64,000 nt of DNA from Botrytis cinerea B05.10 (Eukaryota > Ascomycota > Leotiomycetes > Helotiales > Sclerotiniaceae), in assembly GCF_000143535.2 (NCBI RefSeq), contig NC_037321.1:1426001-1490000 (forward strand). Reading direction: 5' to 3'. The number at the start of each line of letters is the position of its first letter. Positions within the stretch are counted from its first letter, which is position 1. The notes beneath the pieces are model-generated. The model saw nothing but the letters and a program-made list of their open reading frames with translations. It was not told the DNA's origin and ran no database searches. Below, in pieces: positions 1-12,390 of the stretch. Position numbers and translations under genes: made by a program.

Positions 1-2802
1 GCCTAATGGGTACATTCTTAAATGAGCCTGGGGAAAAATGTACAGATCCAAACTTGCTCTACCAGAATGATCAAGGTTGTAATCCATGAGTGTCAAAATT
101 GCAAGGAAGATACCAACCATGAATCGATATTAATATATTTTCTCGTACCTTGATCCTACGGGACTTCCCTCTCTCGGCATCCCAGAATTTGTTACCGACT
201 CTCCATTCGCAGCTCGTAGGTAGCTTGCAGGTAGTTTGTAGGGAGCAGGTGGTGTTGGATATGATTTCCTGCAAATCATAGCCGGAAAATCATAAGAACA
301 GTTCGTCGTTCTTTCGTCTTTCGTCTTCTTCTTCATTCAATTCTCAGAATGGCTGAAGAGTACACCCTGGAAAGCCCGAACATCAGCATCGATAGATACG
401 AGTATGGGTAGAGGTATACTAAAACCCTGGGTGTATATTTTATGCCATGCATCCAACAGCTGTACAAAAACCGACCGGGACCTCATGCATGCATGAACAT
501 TGAAATGTTTCCCTCCAGCTACATTGGTAGAAACTTAGGTACCTACTACCCAGTAGTACATTGATCGACCAGCCGGGTTCTTCAGGTCCCTGACTCCCTG
601 GACGTTAATAAGGTTCGTTCTAGATCAAGAAGAAAAACACAATTAGCGTACACTCTGACTCTTTTTCACTCTGCCTCTCTTGTTTCGTCTCATTGCCCAG
701 GTTCCTCCCTCACGAGCTTTCGTACATGATGCATCTGATGAAATGTCATCGATTCTTGATCTCGTACCTGATTTGTGGATTTTCGACTTGGAGATGTGGG
801 TTCTCATGTTTGAATTGTGGATTCAAAGGTGTCCACTGTCAAGAGTCAAGGTCAAGACTCAAGCAAGACTCGACTTTTCATCAGAAAAACATCGGTTCAT
901 CTCGTAAGGAGCAACTAGAGTTTGAAGATTCGAAGCCAATGGTTGCACGATTTGACTACCTGCTCGGCATTACCCAGGGAGTGAGGTAGCTACGGGAGAG
1001 GAAGAGTTAGTAATGAGGATTGTGTTCAAGGGAAAGTTGAGGCATTCTCCGTCTCGTACTGTACCGCAAACTTGTAGTAGCGTGCGCTTGTAGAACTTAG
1101 ATGATCGATCCGGATGTGTTAGTTAGCATTGTGGCAACTGGAATCAGGAGTGCTGGTGTGTGCTGCGTGCTGATACTTGAGTAGTTTGATGCAGAGTGAA
1201 ATGAAGGAAGGGGAGGAAGAGAGGGAGAGAGGGAGAGCGGGAGAGCGGGAGAGCTACAAAACGTATTGCAATGTATCGAATACTTACTTTCTACATACAC
1301 ACATACTATGTGCTTAGCTAGTAAACACTTATTATTATACCCAGTAGCTACATGACTAAGGCAAGTAGAGTTGCGAGTTTATACTATATACTTCCTGCAT
1401 CCTTATATACATCGCAGCTTATTAAACATAAACATATCGTGGGAGAAACAAGAAACGAACGAGGGCTGAGTGGTTATTGTTAGTGAGGTCAGAATCGTCA
1501 GATCAACGAGGTCTATTTTGTTTTATTTTATTGTGCTTAGGGAAGGAGTATCAACCACCAAGAACCAAGAACCAAGAACCAAGAACTTGGTTTGTTTTCT
1601 CAATCAATCAACCAGTCATCCCTGGGGTCTTTTTTTGACTTGGTTTTATTTACCAAACCACCTCTTCCTGTTATATTCTTGATGCCATATTGGCCCAGAT
1701 CTTATTAAGGAAACACAATCAATCGATCGATCAATCAATCAATCAATAATCAATCGAATCAGCCACACACACACACACGCACACACACCTGGGCAGCCAG
1801 ACCAGACCAGACCAGCCAGGCCTTGTCGACCATAGATAGATACACACACACACACACACACACATACACACATACACACGAATATCTCTTCCCCAGCCCA
1901 TATTCATCCTCCTCCTCCTCCTCCTCCTCCTCCTCCTCCTCCTCCTCGTCCATCCACCCATCCACCCATCTCCATCCCATCATCTACCAAGAAAAAGAGC
2001 TCAAGGGGAAGAAAAAGAAGGAAACCTTGGAAAATTCACTCTCCCATACCCGCACACCCTCACACATATCACAGCATATCTACTCCACTCGCTCGTACTC
2101 TGCACACCCACCTGCCTGGGCACACACACATACCAAAAGCAACGAGCCAACCACATCTTCTCTTTTCAATTTTCTCTTCTTTCTCCCTTACTTTCGCAAT
2201 TAAAAGAATTCCCAATTTCAAATACCGTTCAAATCTCACAACGCCAATTGCATTCCCTCAACATCCCAAATCCCCGGAATTCACCCCCGAAGAGAAAGAT
2301 CTCGACCATTCCGACCAATTCATCTCCATCTCCATCTTTCGTCTTGCCTGTCTGGCTTAACCTTCATTACATTCAATTCTGCTCAAATGATACCGGAGTA
2401 ATCCTTTCAAAGCACACACAACCATACCAACCACACCAAAAAAAACTCCAGAGCAGAACCTCCGTATACAGACACTACTTGAATGAACGTCATGCGAGCG
2501 GAAACGCGATCCACTTTCACAAAATAATTTTCTATTTATTAACTTGCGACAAGGAAGGACCTCGTGGGGTTTTAAACGTTTTATCTGTCAGTCGCTTGCT
2601 CAGTGCTCAGTGCTCACACACATTAACTCGGTCGAGATTCACAATTTGATGGCCATGGTCAACGCGTGCAGGTACTAGATTGAAACCTTGGAGCTCCGTG
2701 AAGGGTTTGAGCGGGTTTTCGCAGAGAATATATTACAGCTCAGTGCCAACCTCGTAATATTGAGAGGGGCAGAAATTTTATCTTATACACATCGATGGAA
2801 AG
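1..2802. other. Intergenic region and probable 5' leader of the 2803 gene
   Basis: No convincing coding sequence was found; the open frames here are short, overlap on both strands and match no family I recognise. From about 1700 to 2700 the + strand is rich in C, A and T and poor in G, with microsatellites and runs of CACACC or TCC, as in long fungal promoters and 5' leaders. It probably holds the promoter and leader of the gene starting at 2803. The transcription start cannot be placed. Confidence 0.5.
1763..1947. repeat. Microsatellites (CA)n and (TCC)n
   Basis: Two CA tracts (about 1763-1788 and 1842-1879, with some ACAT interruptions) are followed by a pure TCC trinucleotide run at about 1907-1947. 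The open frames through it, encoding poly-Ser or poly-Arg/Glu, are by-products of the repeat. Confidence 0.9.
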
Positions 2803-5265
2803 ATGGGTTTGTGGCCGTTCCGTTGGAAAAGTACTCGCAGAGCATCGCGCAGTGGGGCAAGCACTTCTCGCTCCGAACACTCAACCATGCACGATGCTGG
2901 CACACAGCGGGACCCTGGAAGGCATGATGGATCCGAATTAAACCCTTTATCAGTCCTTGAGAGGAGAAGAAGCCGGAGGGACTCTCAAAGGAGAAAACCT
3001 TCGAGGGATTCGAAAAAATTACAGAAGCCTGAAAGGCAAAGGACTTATAGTTTTTCTCCCGGTCGACACGATAGCATTCGCGTGCTTAGAGACGTGCATA
3101 GACCTCCAGTTCCTCCTTTACCAGCAGATGTTCGAGACGGAAGAGACACAACAACTGGACTTACAGACCAAGACGCCGAGGAATTAAAGGATTGGCAGAG
3201 GGTGCCAACATTACATAAAAGAGGTGCTGCAGAACTCTCAAGGCGAAAGTCGAGTAAAAAGCGCAAGGAAGAATTCAATAGGGAAGAGGAAATTAAAGCA
3301 ATGGTTTCTTTTATGCCCAACAGACCGGCCGCAGATGCCTCATCATCTGGTCGTCCCATGAAGAGGGACAGCAAGAGAATGCGAACTGGATTGAAAGGGA
3401 ATTTACAGAACCCGCGTTCCGATATTTCATTGCCAACGGCGGAATCGATGCGTTCTTCAGTATCTTCGAATTCCGAACATCAAACGTCATGGAGAATATC
3501 TGCATTAGACGTGTTGGCACCACGCCCTACGATTCGACATTCCGAAAACCCTCGATATGCGCCTGGCGTAACCGGTTTTGGTTCAGATAGATCAGACTCG
3601 CAAAAACGACGTATCTTGGATCGCATACATATTCCAGAAGAAGTTCTAAAAGCAAATAAGAGAATTGATGAACTTGCCGATGATCTCGACGCCCGAGAGC
3701 TTCGAGAGCTCATGGAAAGAGATCAGAAGAGGCGAGAAAGAAAGAAGGAAGATGAGAAGCTGAAGGCACAGAGAAGGTTAGCAAGAAAGCAAGAGAAACA
3801 AAAGGCCGAAGAAGCAGCAGCTGCTCGATACGGTACACCACCTCCGGATAACATGGATAGGGGGGTTCTAGGAAGAGACGCAGTAGGCTTGGGCATTGGA
3901 ACTTCCGCGGTTACCACGTCAAGCAAGAGGAGAGGATCGGATACTTGGGACTCTGGTAGAGGAAAGCGACCTGCGGATGCCTTCCTCAAAGACTCTCCTG
4001 CGTACGAAACTCCATTCGTCGACGACAACTTAACCCCTTCTTCAGAACGCTCCGTGCCATTCTTAGGAACTGCGGAAGTTGGCACTATTGGCAAAGCTAA
4101 TGTTTCACCACCTGCTTCACCAAAGGGCCACCTTCGAGGGCCATCGAATATTTCACAGATGGCAAATCTGGACAAATCCAGGACTCCTTCCCCATCTAAA
4201 AAACAGCGAGTGGAAACAGAACCCGCCAAACAGCCTGTGGAAGCCAAAACTTCTCAATCGTGGACATCATTCTTTAGACGAAACAAGAGACTTAGCAGGA
4301 CTTCCACACCATCCTTTTCGAATACTTCACGGGAAACAGTGCAAACCGGACCACCACCACATTTGGGATATACGCCAGTGATTAGGCAAACATCAAACAT
4401 TCCCAAACGAACGATGTCAAAGTTTAGAGAAGATTTACCCGAACTTCCAGTTTCACCACCGGACTCTCGACTACAATCTCATGAGACTGATATCGTGCCA
4501 CCAATACGAACCGATTATCCAGAAAAGAGAGGTAGTGTACGTAGATCTTTGGAGGAGCAACGCAGATACGATACTCCAATCAGTGTCGTGCGTTTACGAG
4601 ATAGTACGCCTACTAGTGGTCACAGATCAACAGATGTACCTTCACCCGAACAACCTACGCTCATCTCCCAATCTCTTGCATCAATCGACTCTGAAGGATC
4701 ATGGCTTTCTGGAAAGAAAGCAGCCTCAAAACGAGGATCTGCACAAATGACATTGTCGCCATTACGTGATTCTGCTAGCTCTTTACAACAACGCTATAAA
4801 GAATTATCGGAATCTTCTGAAGAACTTGGAATTGCTGAAGACGAATACTTCAGCCGCATTACACCAGGGCCTCATGAAGAAAATATGATGAAACGTCAAT
4901 CTACTGGTCTTCCCATGGCTTCTAGCGACGAGGATGATGGAACTAGCATTAAACAGAGTCCATCCACAGAAGGGAAGACAAAATGGGGAGCTGTGGCAAG
5001 ACATGCTACTGTAATTCACCGTGAACGAGCGAAATCTCGCGAAGGCCTTGTGGATGAGGCTGCTGAAGATTCTCCAAGCTACCGAAGAAGTATTAGCTAC
5101 CAAGCTGAATTTGTCAACGAGGATGGCCCTGGTATTAGCAGAGCTACAAGTGTTGACTTCGGACATGTCAGAAGAGTCAGTGCTGGTAGCGCGAGACTTC
5201 TTGACATGAAACCAAGAGCTTCTGGAGAGGCTCGAAGGACGAGTGTGAGTCATAATGACTCGTAG
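2803..5265 (+). CDS. Basic, serine-rich fungal protein with a central charged coiled coil (820 aa), function unknown
   Basis: A single long frame of 820 codons without introns. The protein is low-complexity and rich in Ser, Arg, Lys and Pro. An Arg/Ser-rich N-terminus (about 1-80) is followed by a charged segment. A clear coiled-coil-like block of Arg, Lys and Glu lies at about 280-342, including LADDLDARELRELMERD, followed by a conserved-looking RGVLGRDAVGLG stretch near 353. The remainder is phospho-site-like, with many SP, TP and RRxS motifs, and looks disordered. I know no catalytic domain here. The coiled-coil block resembles a segment I associate with uncharacterised proteins of many filamentous ascomycetes, which is memory and not a search. 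The ATG at 2803 heads a plausible MGLWPFRWKS start. It may be a scaffold or cytoskeletal regulator, but nothing in the sequence proves that. Confidence 0.85.
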   Translation: MGLWPFRWKSTRRASRSGASTSRSEHSTMHDAGTQRDPGRHDGSELNPLSVLERRRSRRDSQRRKPSRDSKKLQKPERQRTYSFSPGRHDSIRVLRDVHRPPVPPLPADVRDGRDTTTGLTDQDAEELKDWQRVPTLHKRGAAELSRRKSSKKRKEEFNREEEIKAMVSFMPNRPAADASSSGRPMKRDSKRMRTGLKGNLQNPRSDISLPTAESMRSSVSSNSEHQTSWRISALDVLAPRPTIRHSENPRYAPGVTGFGSDRSDSQKRRILDRIHIPEEVLKANKRIDELADDLDARELRELMERDQKRRERKKEDEKLKAQRRLARKQEKQKAEEAAAARYGTPPPDNMDRGVLGRDAVGLGIGTSAVTTSSKRRGSDTWDSGRGKRPADAFLKDSPAYETPFVDDNLTPSSERSVPFLGTAEVGTIGKANVSPPASPKGHLRGPSNISQMANLDKSRTPSPSKKQRVETEPAKQPVEAKTSQSWTSFFRRNKRLSRTSTPSFSNTSRETVQTGPPPHLGYTPVIRQTSNIPKRTMSKFREDLPELPVSPPDSRLQSHETDIVPPIRTDYPEKRGSVRRSLEEQRRYDTPISVVRLRDSTPTSGHRSTDVPSPEQPTLISQSLASIDSEGSWLSGKKAASKRGSAQMTLSPLRDSASSLQQRYKELSESSEELGIAEDEYFSRITPGPHEENMMKRQSTGLPMASSDEDDGTSIKQSPSTEGKTKWGAVARHATVIHRERAKSREGLVDEAAEDSPSYRRSISYQAEFVNEDGPGISRATSVDFGHVRRVSAGSARLLDMKPRASGEARRTSVSHNDS

Positions 5266-8024
5266 AGTCGACTTGGTGGAAAGATGAAGATTTTCAAGGA
5301 CAATGACGAAACGAAACGAGCACCACATTCTTTTAATTATTTCATTACAACAAATTTGTCACTATCGACACCCACGCTCATTGCAACTTTTCTTTTGTCA
5401 GCATTCGCTCCTTTAACAAACATTTCCTTATAAAAGGGCTCGAATCGACCTAAAAACAGTATAAAAAAAGCTTTGTCTCGATCATTGTCATTGTCCATGA
5501 TATCTTTATTCTATACATCAACTATCGACTTCTCATCAACTTACTCGCATTCCTCCACAATCACTATTTCACGGATTCACGACCAAAAATTTTCTTTATT
5601 TCTTTTGCTTTTTTTCGGTTTCATAATGAATTGATATCCCCACTAGCACATAGATGTTTCTGCTTTTTTTGCTTTTTGATTTGTTCAAATCGATACCCCA
5701 ACATGTATTTGAGATAGGGGACCGAAAAAAGAAGTCGGGGTATCGTTGGGGAGTGGAAAATTATGACGGCGTCGCTCCTTTTTTTTTTACAGGATCTTGG
5801 GGAAAGTTTTTGGGCGAAGGAGGAACTGGAAGGCGAGGAAAACATGTAATATTACTTCTTGAGCGGAAGAGATACCCGGTGATCAGAAAGATGAGAGGGA
5901 GGGGGGGGGAGAGAGAGCAGGGCTCTTGCGGATTGGGAATTGAGGAAGATTATAGTCTTTAGTAATAGTGAGCTATCTAGCTTCTTCTTTTTGAAAGCTT
6001 TTCTTCTCTATTTTGGTTGATTGATCTCTTGAGGTATAGATGAGGTGAGATGTGTGAGAATTGAGAAAGACGCCAGGCTTCCGATTTTTGATGCGAAATT
6101 GGGGATTGGGGATTGGGGATTGAAATCTTTAGAGGTGGTACGAGGCCAGGGAGGAAAGAAGCGGAGGGGAGGAGGGGAGGAGGGGAACGAGATGAGATGA
6201 GATAGCTTAGTTTGGGGAATAGGTGGTAGATACCTCGTAATGATGATTGTATTATATCATGCTATATAACCGTGCTCGCTTTTGTGGATTCTGAAATCGC
6301 TTTTGCTAGGTAGGTACTTGTGACTGTGCTTGTGGTTTGAATGGGTGGGGAGAGGGGTGAATGAATGAATGGAGCTTGGAAGCTTGGAACTTGGGAGTGC
6401 ATTGCCTGCTTGTGTGGTTGACTTGGCTTAATATATTGTATGTGCCTAGATCAGTAGCTGGGTAGATAAGTAGATAGGTAGGGGTTTCAGCTGAAGTTTT
6501 CTTTTTGGTGTGTAGTGTATGTATGTGCAGTGATGTGTCCATATGCATATGCATATATACTCAGAGGATGGCACGGGATGAGATCACCATTCGGGAGAGT
6601 AGTGATGATATGATGTGATGAGATAAGACTTGATGGGTAGGTAGATACCTATGTAGATGGGTGTGGTGTAGCTATTAGCTGCAGATATAGGACGGAGTTG
6701 TGATTGATGATATGGATGGGTTTGAGAGGGGTAGAAGGGGCGGTGGAGGGTGGAGGGTGGGTAGGGTTTGTTTTCTTCTTCTTCTTCTTCTTCTTCTCCT
6801 TTTCAGCTGAGGGAGGGATGGGGTGCATGGATTTCGTGCATGGAGATTTGAGACAGAGGGGGATGAATGCCTGAACGGTTGGTTTGCTGTTGTGGCTTTG
6901 GGGGTGGTTTGCTGTCTGTGTGTGTGTGTTTTTGGTATTGTGAAAGAGGAGCCGAGGCTGGGGGTGGGGCTGGAGCTGGGGCTGGAGCTGGGAGACGGGA
7001 GGGGAGGAGAGTGAAGATGAAAGCTGGGAGATAGAAGCTTGAAGATGCAGATGAATTATGTCATTTAGAATTGGGGCTGAGTTGTGTGTGTGTGTGTGGT
7101 AGCTATAGGGTGAACACTTGGTGTGTATGTCTCACGGAGTAGGAGTATGAGATCTACAAGGAGAAAAGGAGTAGTGGTGTTGTGTCGTGATGTGATGTTT
7201 TGTTGGGTGGAAGGGGTGATTTTATGATGACCGACTGACTGCATAATTGTGTTGGGGATTGTTGGTTGATCTTCTGTGATAGGGTCTGAAGGTCTGATAT
7301 TCCATGACTCGGGGGTGTGAAAAGAGAGGGGGTTCGTGTCGAGACAGTAGCTAGTAGCTAGCGAGATAGCTATGGATGAATGAATGGCTGATGGATGGAG
7401 TGTCGCGCAGACTTATGATGTTATAATGTCTAGATTCGGGAGAGATGAGTGGCAAGTCCGGTTATTTTCGGGGGGTTTCCTGTTTGATCATATATTGCCA
7501 GCCGAGTTTGTGATATTGATAGGGTTGGAAATAAGAGGCAAAAAGCAGATGATCAAAAAAATGACAGCGACGGCGACACCGAAGGAATTCAAATACAAAT
7601 CATAATGTAATATAATATAGTCCCAAAATAGATCTTGATACCACCACCACCACCTCCCATTCTCCCATTCTCCCATTCATTCTATGCCCGAAACAACAAT
7701 ATTCTAGAAAGCATGGAAGATTCTTTGGAATCACTCACACACACTCCAAGCACCCTTCAGCCAATCATATCTCATAATCATCCGAACAAGGATAGAGAGT
7801 CTAGCCCATCTCTGCTTACACAAGCACGATTTCGTCATTTGTCGCCTGGATTACAAGGCATGATTCACAATTACCCCTCTTAGAAAGCAATCGGCATTAG
7901 AAAGCATCGTTTCTCTAAACCAATCTACACGTCTTCCGCAAACTTCCCACCTTCTCTTCCTGTCAGCCTCAACAACCCTTCCAAAACATACAAATACTCT
8001 TCAGATCTCTGCAAGAGTTTTCAT
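5266..8024. other. Intergenic region, no gene recognised
   Basis: Simple-sequence-rich DNA between two + strand genes. A G-rich part (about 5860-7350) contains GGGGATT repeats (6103-6122), a TTC run (6774-6797), GCTGGGGCTGGA repeats (about 6967-6992) and GT runs. Short open frames here have biased composition and no recognisable domain. The last 350 bases, C-rich on the + strand with few G, look like the promoter and leader of the thioredoxin gene. Confidence 0.5.
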
Positions 8025-8793
8025 ATGTCATTCTTCACTCGATCTCTTCAACGATTACCAAAACCAAACAATCGCGTCGTCTTTCAATCTATCAACAAAA
8101 GAGCTTTTCATCAATCTATCGCAAATATGGGTGTTCACAATATTGCCAAGTGAGTTTTACTCCCCCTTCCCCCCCCCTCTCTCCAGAAACGAGATATACA
8201 CTCGGCCCATGGATTTTGGGTTTGGTATATTGGAATACGTCGTCGATATCTCTGTTCGGTCGAATCACAGCACTATACTATACTATATCCTCGATGATAT
8301 GTGTAGGTCGCGTGGGGCACGAAGAGCTTTCCGAGAGATATCCATAGTAAAAACACAGATGTAAAAACACAGATGCTGATAAAGAATTAATAGTGCAACT
8401 GACTTCAAGTCTGCTCTTACCGACAACAAAGTCGTAGTTCTCGACGCCTTTGCAACATGGTGTGGCCCTTGCAAAGCCATCGCTCCTAAAGTTTCTCAGT
8501 ATGTTCTCTCCCTTTGTTGCCTTGCCTCTTTGTTTCCCCTTGTCTTTTTCTAACAGGGGAAAATAACGAATAAAAAATTCTAATTCTCATCAAATAGACT
8601 CTCGGAAGCCTACCCCGCCGCCCACTTCATTAAAATCGATGTCGATGAATTGCCAGAGGTAGCACAAGAGCTTGGTATTAGAGCCATGCCTACCTTTGTG
8701 ATCTTCAAGGGAGAGGAAAAGTTCGCAGAGGTTGTAGGTGCCAATCCTGCAGCGTTGGAAGACGCTATCAGTAAGGCTGTGGAGGAGTTGTAG
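8025..8793 (+). CDS. Thioredoxin, three exons, with two in-frame starts
   Basis: Exons 8025-8149, 8394-8498 and 8598-8793 join in frame to a 141-aa protein. Donors are GTGAGT and GTATGT; acceptors are AATAG. The active site WCGPC sits in [16 protein letters not shown] at the end of exon 2. Exon 3 carries [22 protein letters not shown], with the cis-proline loop (RAMPTF), and ends in the usual C-terminal helix. The thioredoxin fold itself starts at the second ATG (8127, MGVHNIANATDF), giving a normal cytosolic size of 107 aa. The 34 residues before it are rich in Arg, Ser, Phe and Asn, lack acidic residues, and include KRAFHQS, which looks like a mitochondrial presequence. The protein reduces disulphides of peroxiredoxins and other targets, using thioredoxin reductase and NADPH. 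Intron 1 is rather long (244 nt) and contains a tandem duplication of AAAAACACAGATG near its end. Confidence 0.93.
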
Positions 8794-11700
8794 GGGGCGT
8801 TTTTGATGATTGAGGAGTAAGGGAATGGTGATAGAGGTTTCAAAGGAAGATTATACACATGAATAGAGCCGAGTGACCAAGGAGAAGAGACCGTATGGGT
8901 TATTTGGGATTTGGTCCGTGGAGGTTAGGAAATGAACGCATGAAATGATAGTTTCGAAATACGTGATTTTGGTTTATGATTCTTGTGAATGAACTGTGAA
9001 TTGGGATGAGTTCGCTGTTTCCGCGCACCAGCCAATATATTGTGAGATCACTGACCAATATTAATTCAATGGGAAGTTTCCCTTACCTAGGAGAAGGAAG
9101 GAACGCGCAACCGTTATGAAAATTTGGGACAAACATCTCTCATTCCTTCCGCATTAATGCAGAGAACCCAAGGAACTTGTAGCTTCATACCATGCATTTC
9201 GATCAGTCTTGTAGTTGCCTGAGCTATCTATCTCAACCTGTTGATAGGATGTACAGGTAGCTCAATTAAGTCGATGGGTTGAAATGAACTGACCAATCTC
9301 GACCTTGACCTCGACCTCGACCTCGACCTAGGTGGACCACCGTTTTTCTGGTCTGGTGCATGGGAATAGAAATATGGATCTGTGTTTCATGGCGTATTTT
9401 TTTTTTTTTTTGGTTGGGGTAATAGTTGGTTGGTTGGTTGGTTGTTGGAGAGGGAGAATAGAGTAGATGAGGAAAGAAAGGGGTTGGTGGTTGATAGTTG
9501 GTTGGCTAGTACGTGTTAGGACCAAACTAGAATTTTATAGAAAGCGGTACTGTAGATTGGCTTCCGCCTGAGATGGGAGATATTGGACAGGTTCGCTTGG
9601 TGGCCTGACTTTGTGTATTTTGTAGTCGAGATGTTGATAGCCTTGCTTGTACTTCCGTACCTGGTAGGTCGAGCCAGAGTGTGTCTGTTCGTGGTACGGT
9701 GTGGCACCGTAGTGTATGAGGCTGTTTGGGAGGGAGAGTGTATAAATACGGATATGTAGATACTTCTTTCTCGTGGATATCAAGATGTTCGTGTGCATCT
9801 TTTCTGCTCAATTTGAGTGTTCTCTTTTTTTCCGGCGCTCTGGTATATTTTCTTGTGCTTGTTATATAATGTAATCATTGTCTGCTTGTGTTTAGAATTC
9901 ATCGTTGTATTTCTTTCTTTGTATTTTTCACATGCTTTTGGGGGGGTGGGAAGGGGTGGTGTCATTTCTTTCTTTCTTTCTTTCTTTCTCAATACTGTAT
10001 TTTCAACAAAGTTGTTGGAGATGCGAGTTCTGCATAAGATGAGAATACACGAGGAAGTAGGAAGATCTTACTATCTATGCTCTGTTACTCTTCATCCTCG
10101 AAAACTAGAAACACGATACTAATGAGCTATAGAGTACAGAACAAATTCCTCGACGGCCGATAGATGTCCTGTGTCTCGGGTGCGAAGTCATGGTCGCAGT
10201 CGCAGTCTCACTCTCAGTCGATAGGAGTATATAACAGACTCGCACGACAATATGAACAAAACTTAATGGGATATGACCTAGGTCAAGATGGGAATAAAAA
10301 CAAGAAAATAGAAGGGGTTGTCGAATCCCCCAAGGCCGAGTTGGGAAATAATATAGGATTCAGCTGAAAGATGCTAAAGGCGATGGTGGAAGGCCTGTCT
10401 GTTGTTGGTATTAATTTTTGTTGCTTCTTGTTGCTTGCTTGCTTGCTGGCTGAGAGTTTGGTTTTGCTCTTGTTGTCTCTTTTTCTCTATGTTTATTTTT
10501 TTTATATTTTTTTTTATTCCTTTTCTTTACTTTACTCTTTTCTTTTCTCCCTTCGTTTCATTTCGATTCGATCTCCGGACATGGCTCTGACCATATATCA
10601 TAAATTTACCACGACATATAACAAGTACATAAATGCCAATCTACGAATTTACAAATGTACACACGAGACGACGATGCAAAAAATATAATGCATGATAGCC
10701 TCTGCCTTCAACGAGAAACTGAAAGGTTTAGAGTGGATATGCGTTTTATACATATCCTATTCATTATGTGTGTGAACAGTAGATGTATGGCGGCACAAAT
10801 GGATATTAGTCTTGCAGGTCGAAACTTTGATTGTGGGGGGCTGATGGATTCGAGAACGCGGGGTTGTAGGTTATTCTGAGGAGGAGATGAGAGGGGAAGA
10901 GAAGAGAAGAGAAAATGGGAAGAGGAGAAGTACACCTGGCTGTATTGTGCAGTTTGAATGGAAATCTGTCGGGTAGTATATATATATCCTAGAAGATGAG
11001 GATAGTGAGTATAGATCTATATATGAACGGATGGATAGATGAATGGGCAGATAGATAGAAACCACGAATTTCAAGCGAAATTTGCGGATCCAGAATCCCG
11101 TCTCCATCAGCCACTATTCAGCAGATGGTAGCTCGCGCGGCACTGCCTTGTCAGACAGCCTCAAAAACCCAATTGTCGGAATCAGCGGGTTTCGCATCGA
11201 TGAGTATCGAAGAATGGTTTTTTGGCAAGCGTCATCTCTGTAGATGATGAATGAGTAGGGGTACTCGCGGTGACAGATAGTTGTGTTGTTGATTCTCTCG
11301 ATTTTCTCTTCGGGTTTAGATGAGATGAGAGTTTTCGTGGTGATAGGTGCATGGACTGGCTCTTTTTGGCTGGCTGGCTGGCTGGCTGAGAGGTTGAGAG
11401 GTTGGTTTCTAGTCGATTGTGTATTATTTTAGATTCGATCCGATGCGCTTCTTGACTCCACTATTGGTTTATATATACATATATATATGATTTTTGAATC
11501 GATTTGGATTAGGCGAAGAGGGAAGGAAGATGAACATTTCTTTCTGATATACAAATAGACCGGCGCAGAAACAACGCGGACTCTACTTCCGAGATGAATA
11601 ATTAGAGACTTCGCAACGCAAGTTTGTCGATCCTCCTTGATGTTCATATCACGTTGCAGCAGACAGATGCTGAGAATCTTCCAGTTGGCGCATATTCAGA

Positions 11701-12282
11701 TTCGATTGTACGATTTGTTCGCGTGAACTAAGGTTAGCTACCTAGGTATTCGGTATCTACGCAGACGAATCTTCACTTCCTCTACTTGGATATACAGATG
11801 CGGTATCCTACACTTCTCACTTCTCATTTCTCACTTCTCACCTCTCTCCTCTCTCCTCTCATCTCTCATCTCTCGTTCTTCCCCATTTTTTTTATTTTTT
11901 TTGTTTTTTTTTTTCTCCTGCGGAAAAATTCACAAGTTTACTTCACCCCCCCCCCCCCCCCCCCCTTAACCCTCCCCTTAAAGAATCTAGATCAATATAG
12001 TTTCGTCTCGCGAATCCTCATCCGCAACTCTGTTCAACTACAACCCCCATTTTCAGGAGATACAAAACAATAACAAAGCTGACTCTCCTGCTTTACTATC
12101 TGGCTAAAAGCACGATCTATATCCATTTATCTATCCATCTATCCATCCATCTATCTATCTATTCAAAACAATCATCTTTTTCCAAAAAAACAAGCAGAAT
12201 TTTTTAAAAAAAATTACAACAATAACAACGCTCACGAAGCCTCATATATATCACGTCACATCACATCATACTACCCACCTAC
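8794..12282. other. Long intergenic region, no gene recognised
   Basis: About 3.5 kb without a supported coding region. It contains many simple repeats: GACCTC repeats (9301-9330), a poly-T run (about 9397-9410), TTGG (9425-9445), TTTC (9964-9989), GGCT (11368-11387), and a poly-C run of about 20 bases at 11946-11966. Open frames cross these repeats and show no domain. From about 11780 the + strand becomes C/T/A-rich, like the long leaders seen before other genes here, which supports a transcription unit starting before 12283. Confidence 0.45.
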
Positions 12283-12390
12283 ATGTTGCGGTGAGTATCC
12301 TAACTCCCGGGTTGAGGATCTCACAAGACATGTATTTTAACAATCAGGTTTATGAGTTCACTATCAACTTCTCAATCTAGAACGTCATAA
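12283..12390 (+). CDS. Candidate spliced micro-ORF (16 aa)
   Basis: After a C/A-rich leader, an ATG at 12283 opens an 8-nt exon (ATGTTGCG) ending at a textbook donor GTGAGTATCC. A 57-nt candidate intron (12291-12347) contains TTTTAAC near the end and closes with AATCAG. Splicing in frame gives the 16-residue MLRFMSSLSTSQSRTS, ending in TAA at 12388-12390. This is either a tiny coding gene, an upstream ORF in a longer RNA, or a spliced non-coding RNA convergent with the RCC1 gene. Support is only the splice signals and leader-like composition. Confidence 0.3.

Noticed and set aside
1743..2203. Open frames encoding poly-Ser, poly-Arg or His-Thr repeats
   Set aside because: They are created by CA and TCC microsatellites on both strands, with no domain or splice support.
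9527..9811. Overlapping - strand frames of 63-94 codons
   Set aside because: Three frames overlap each other on the same strand, none shows a recognisable motif, and the surrounding DNA is simple-sequence-rich.
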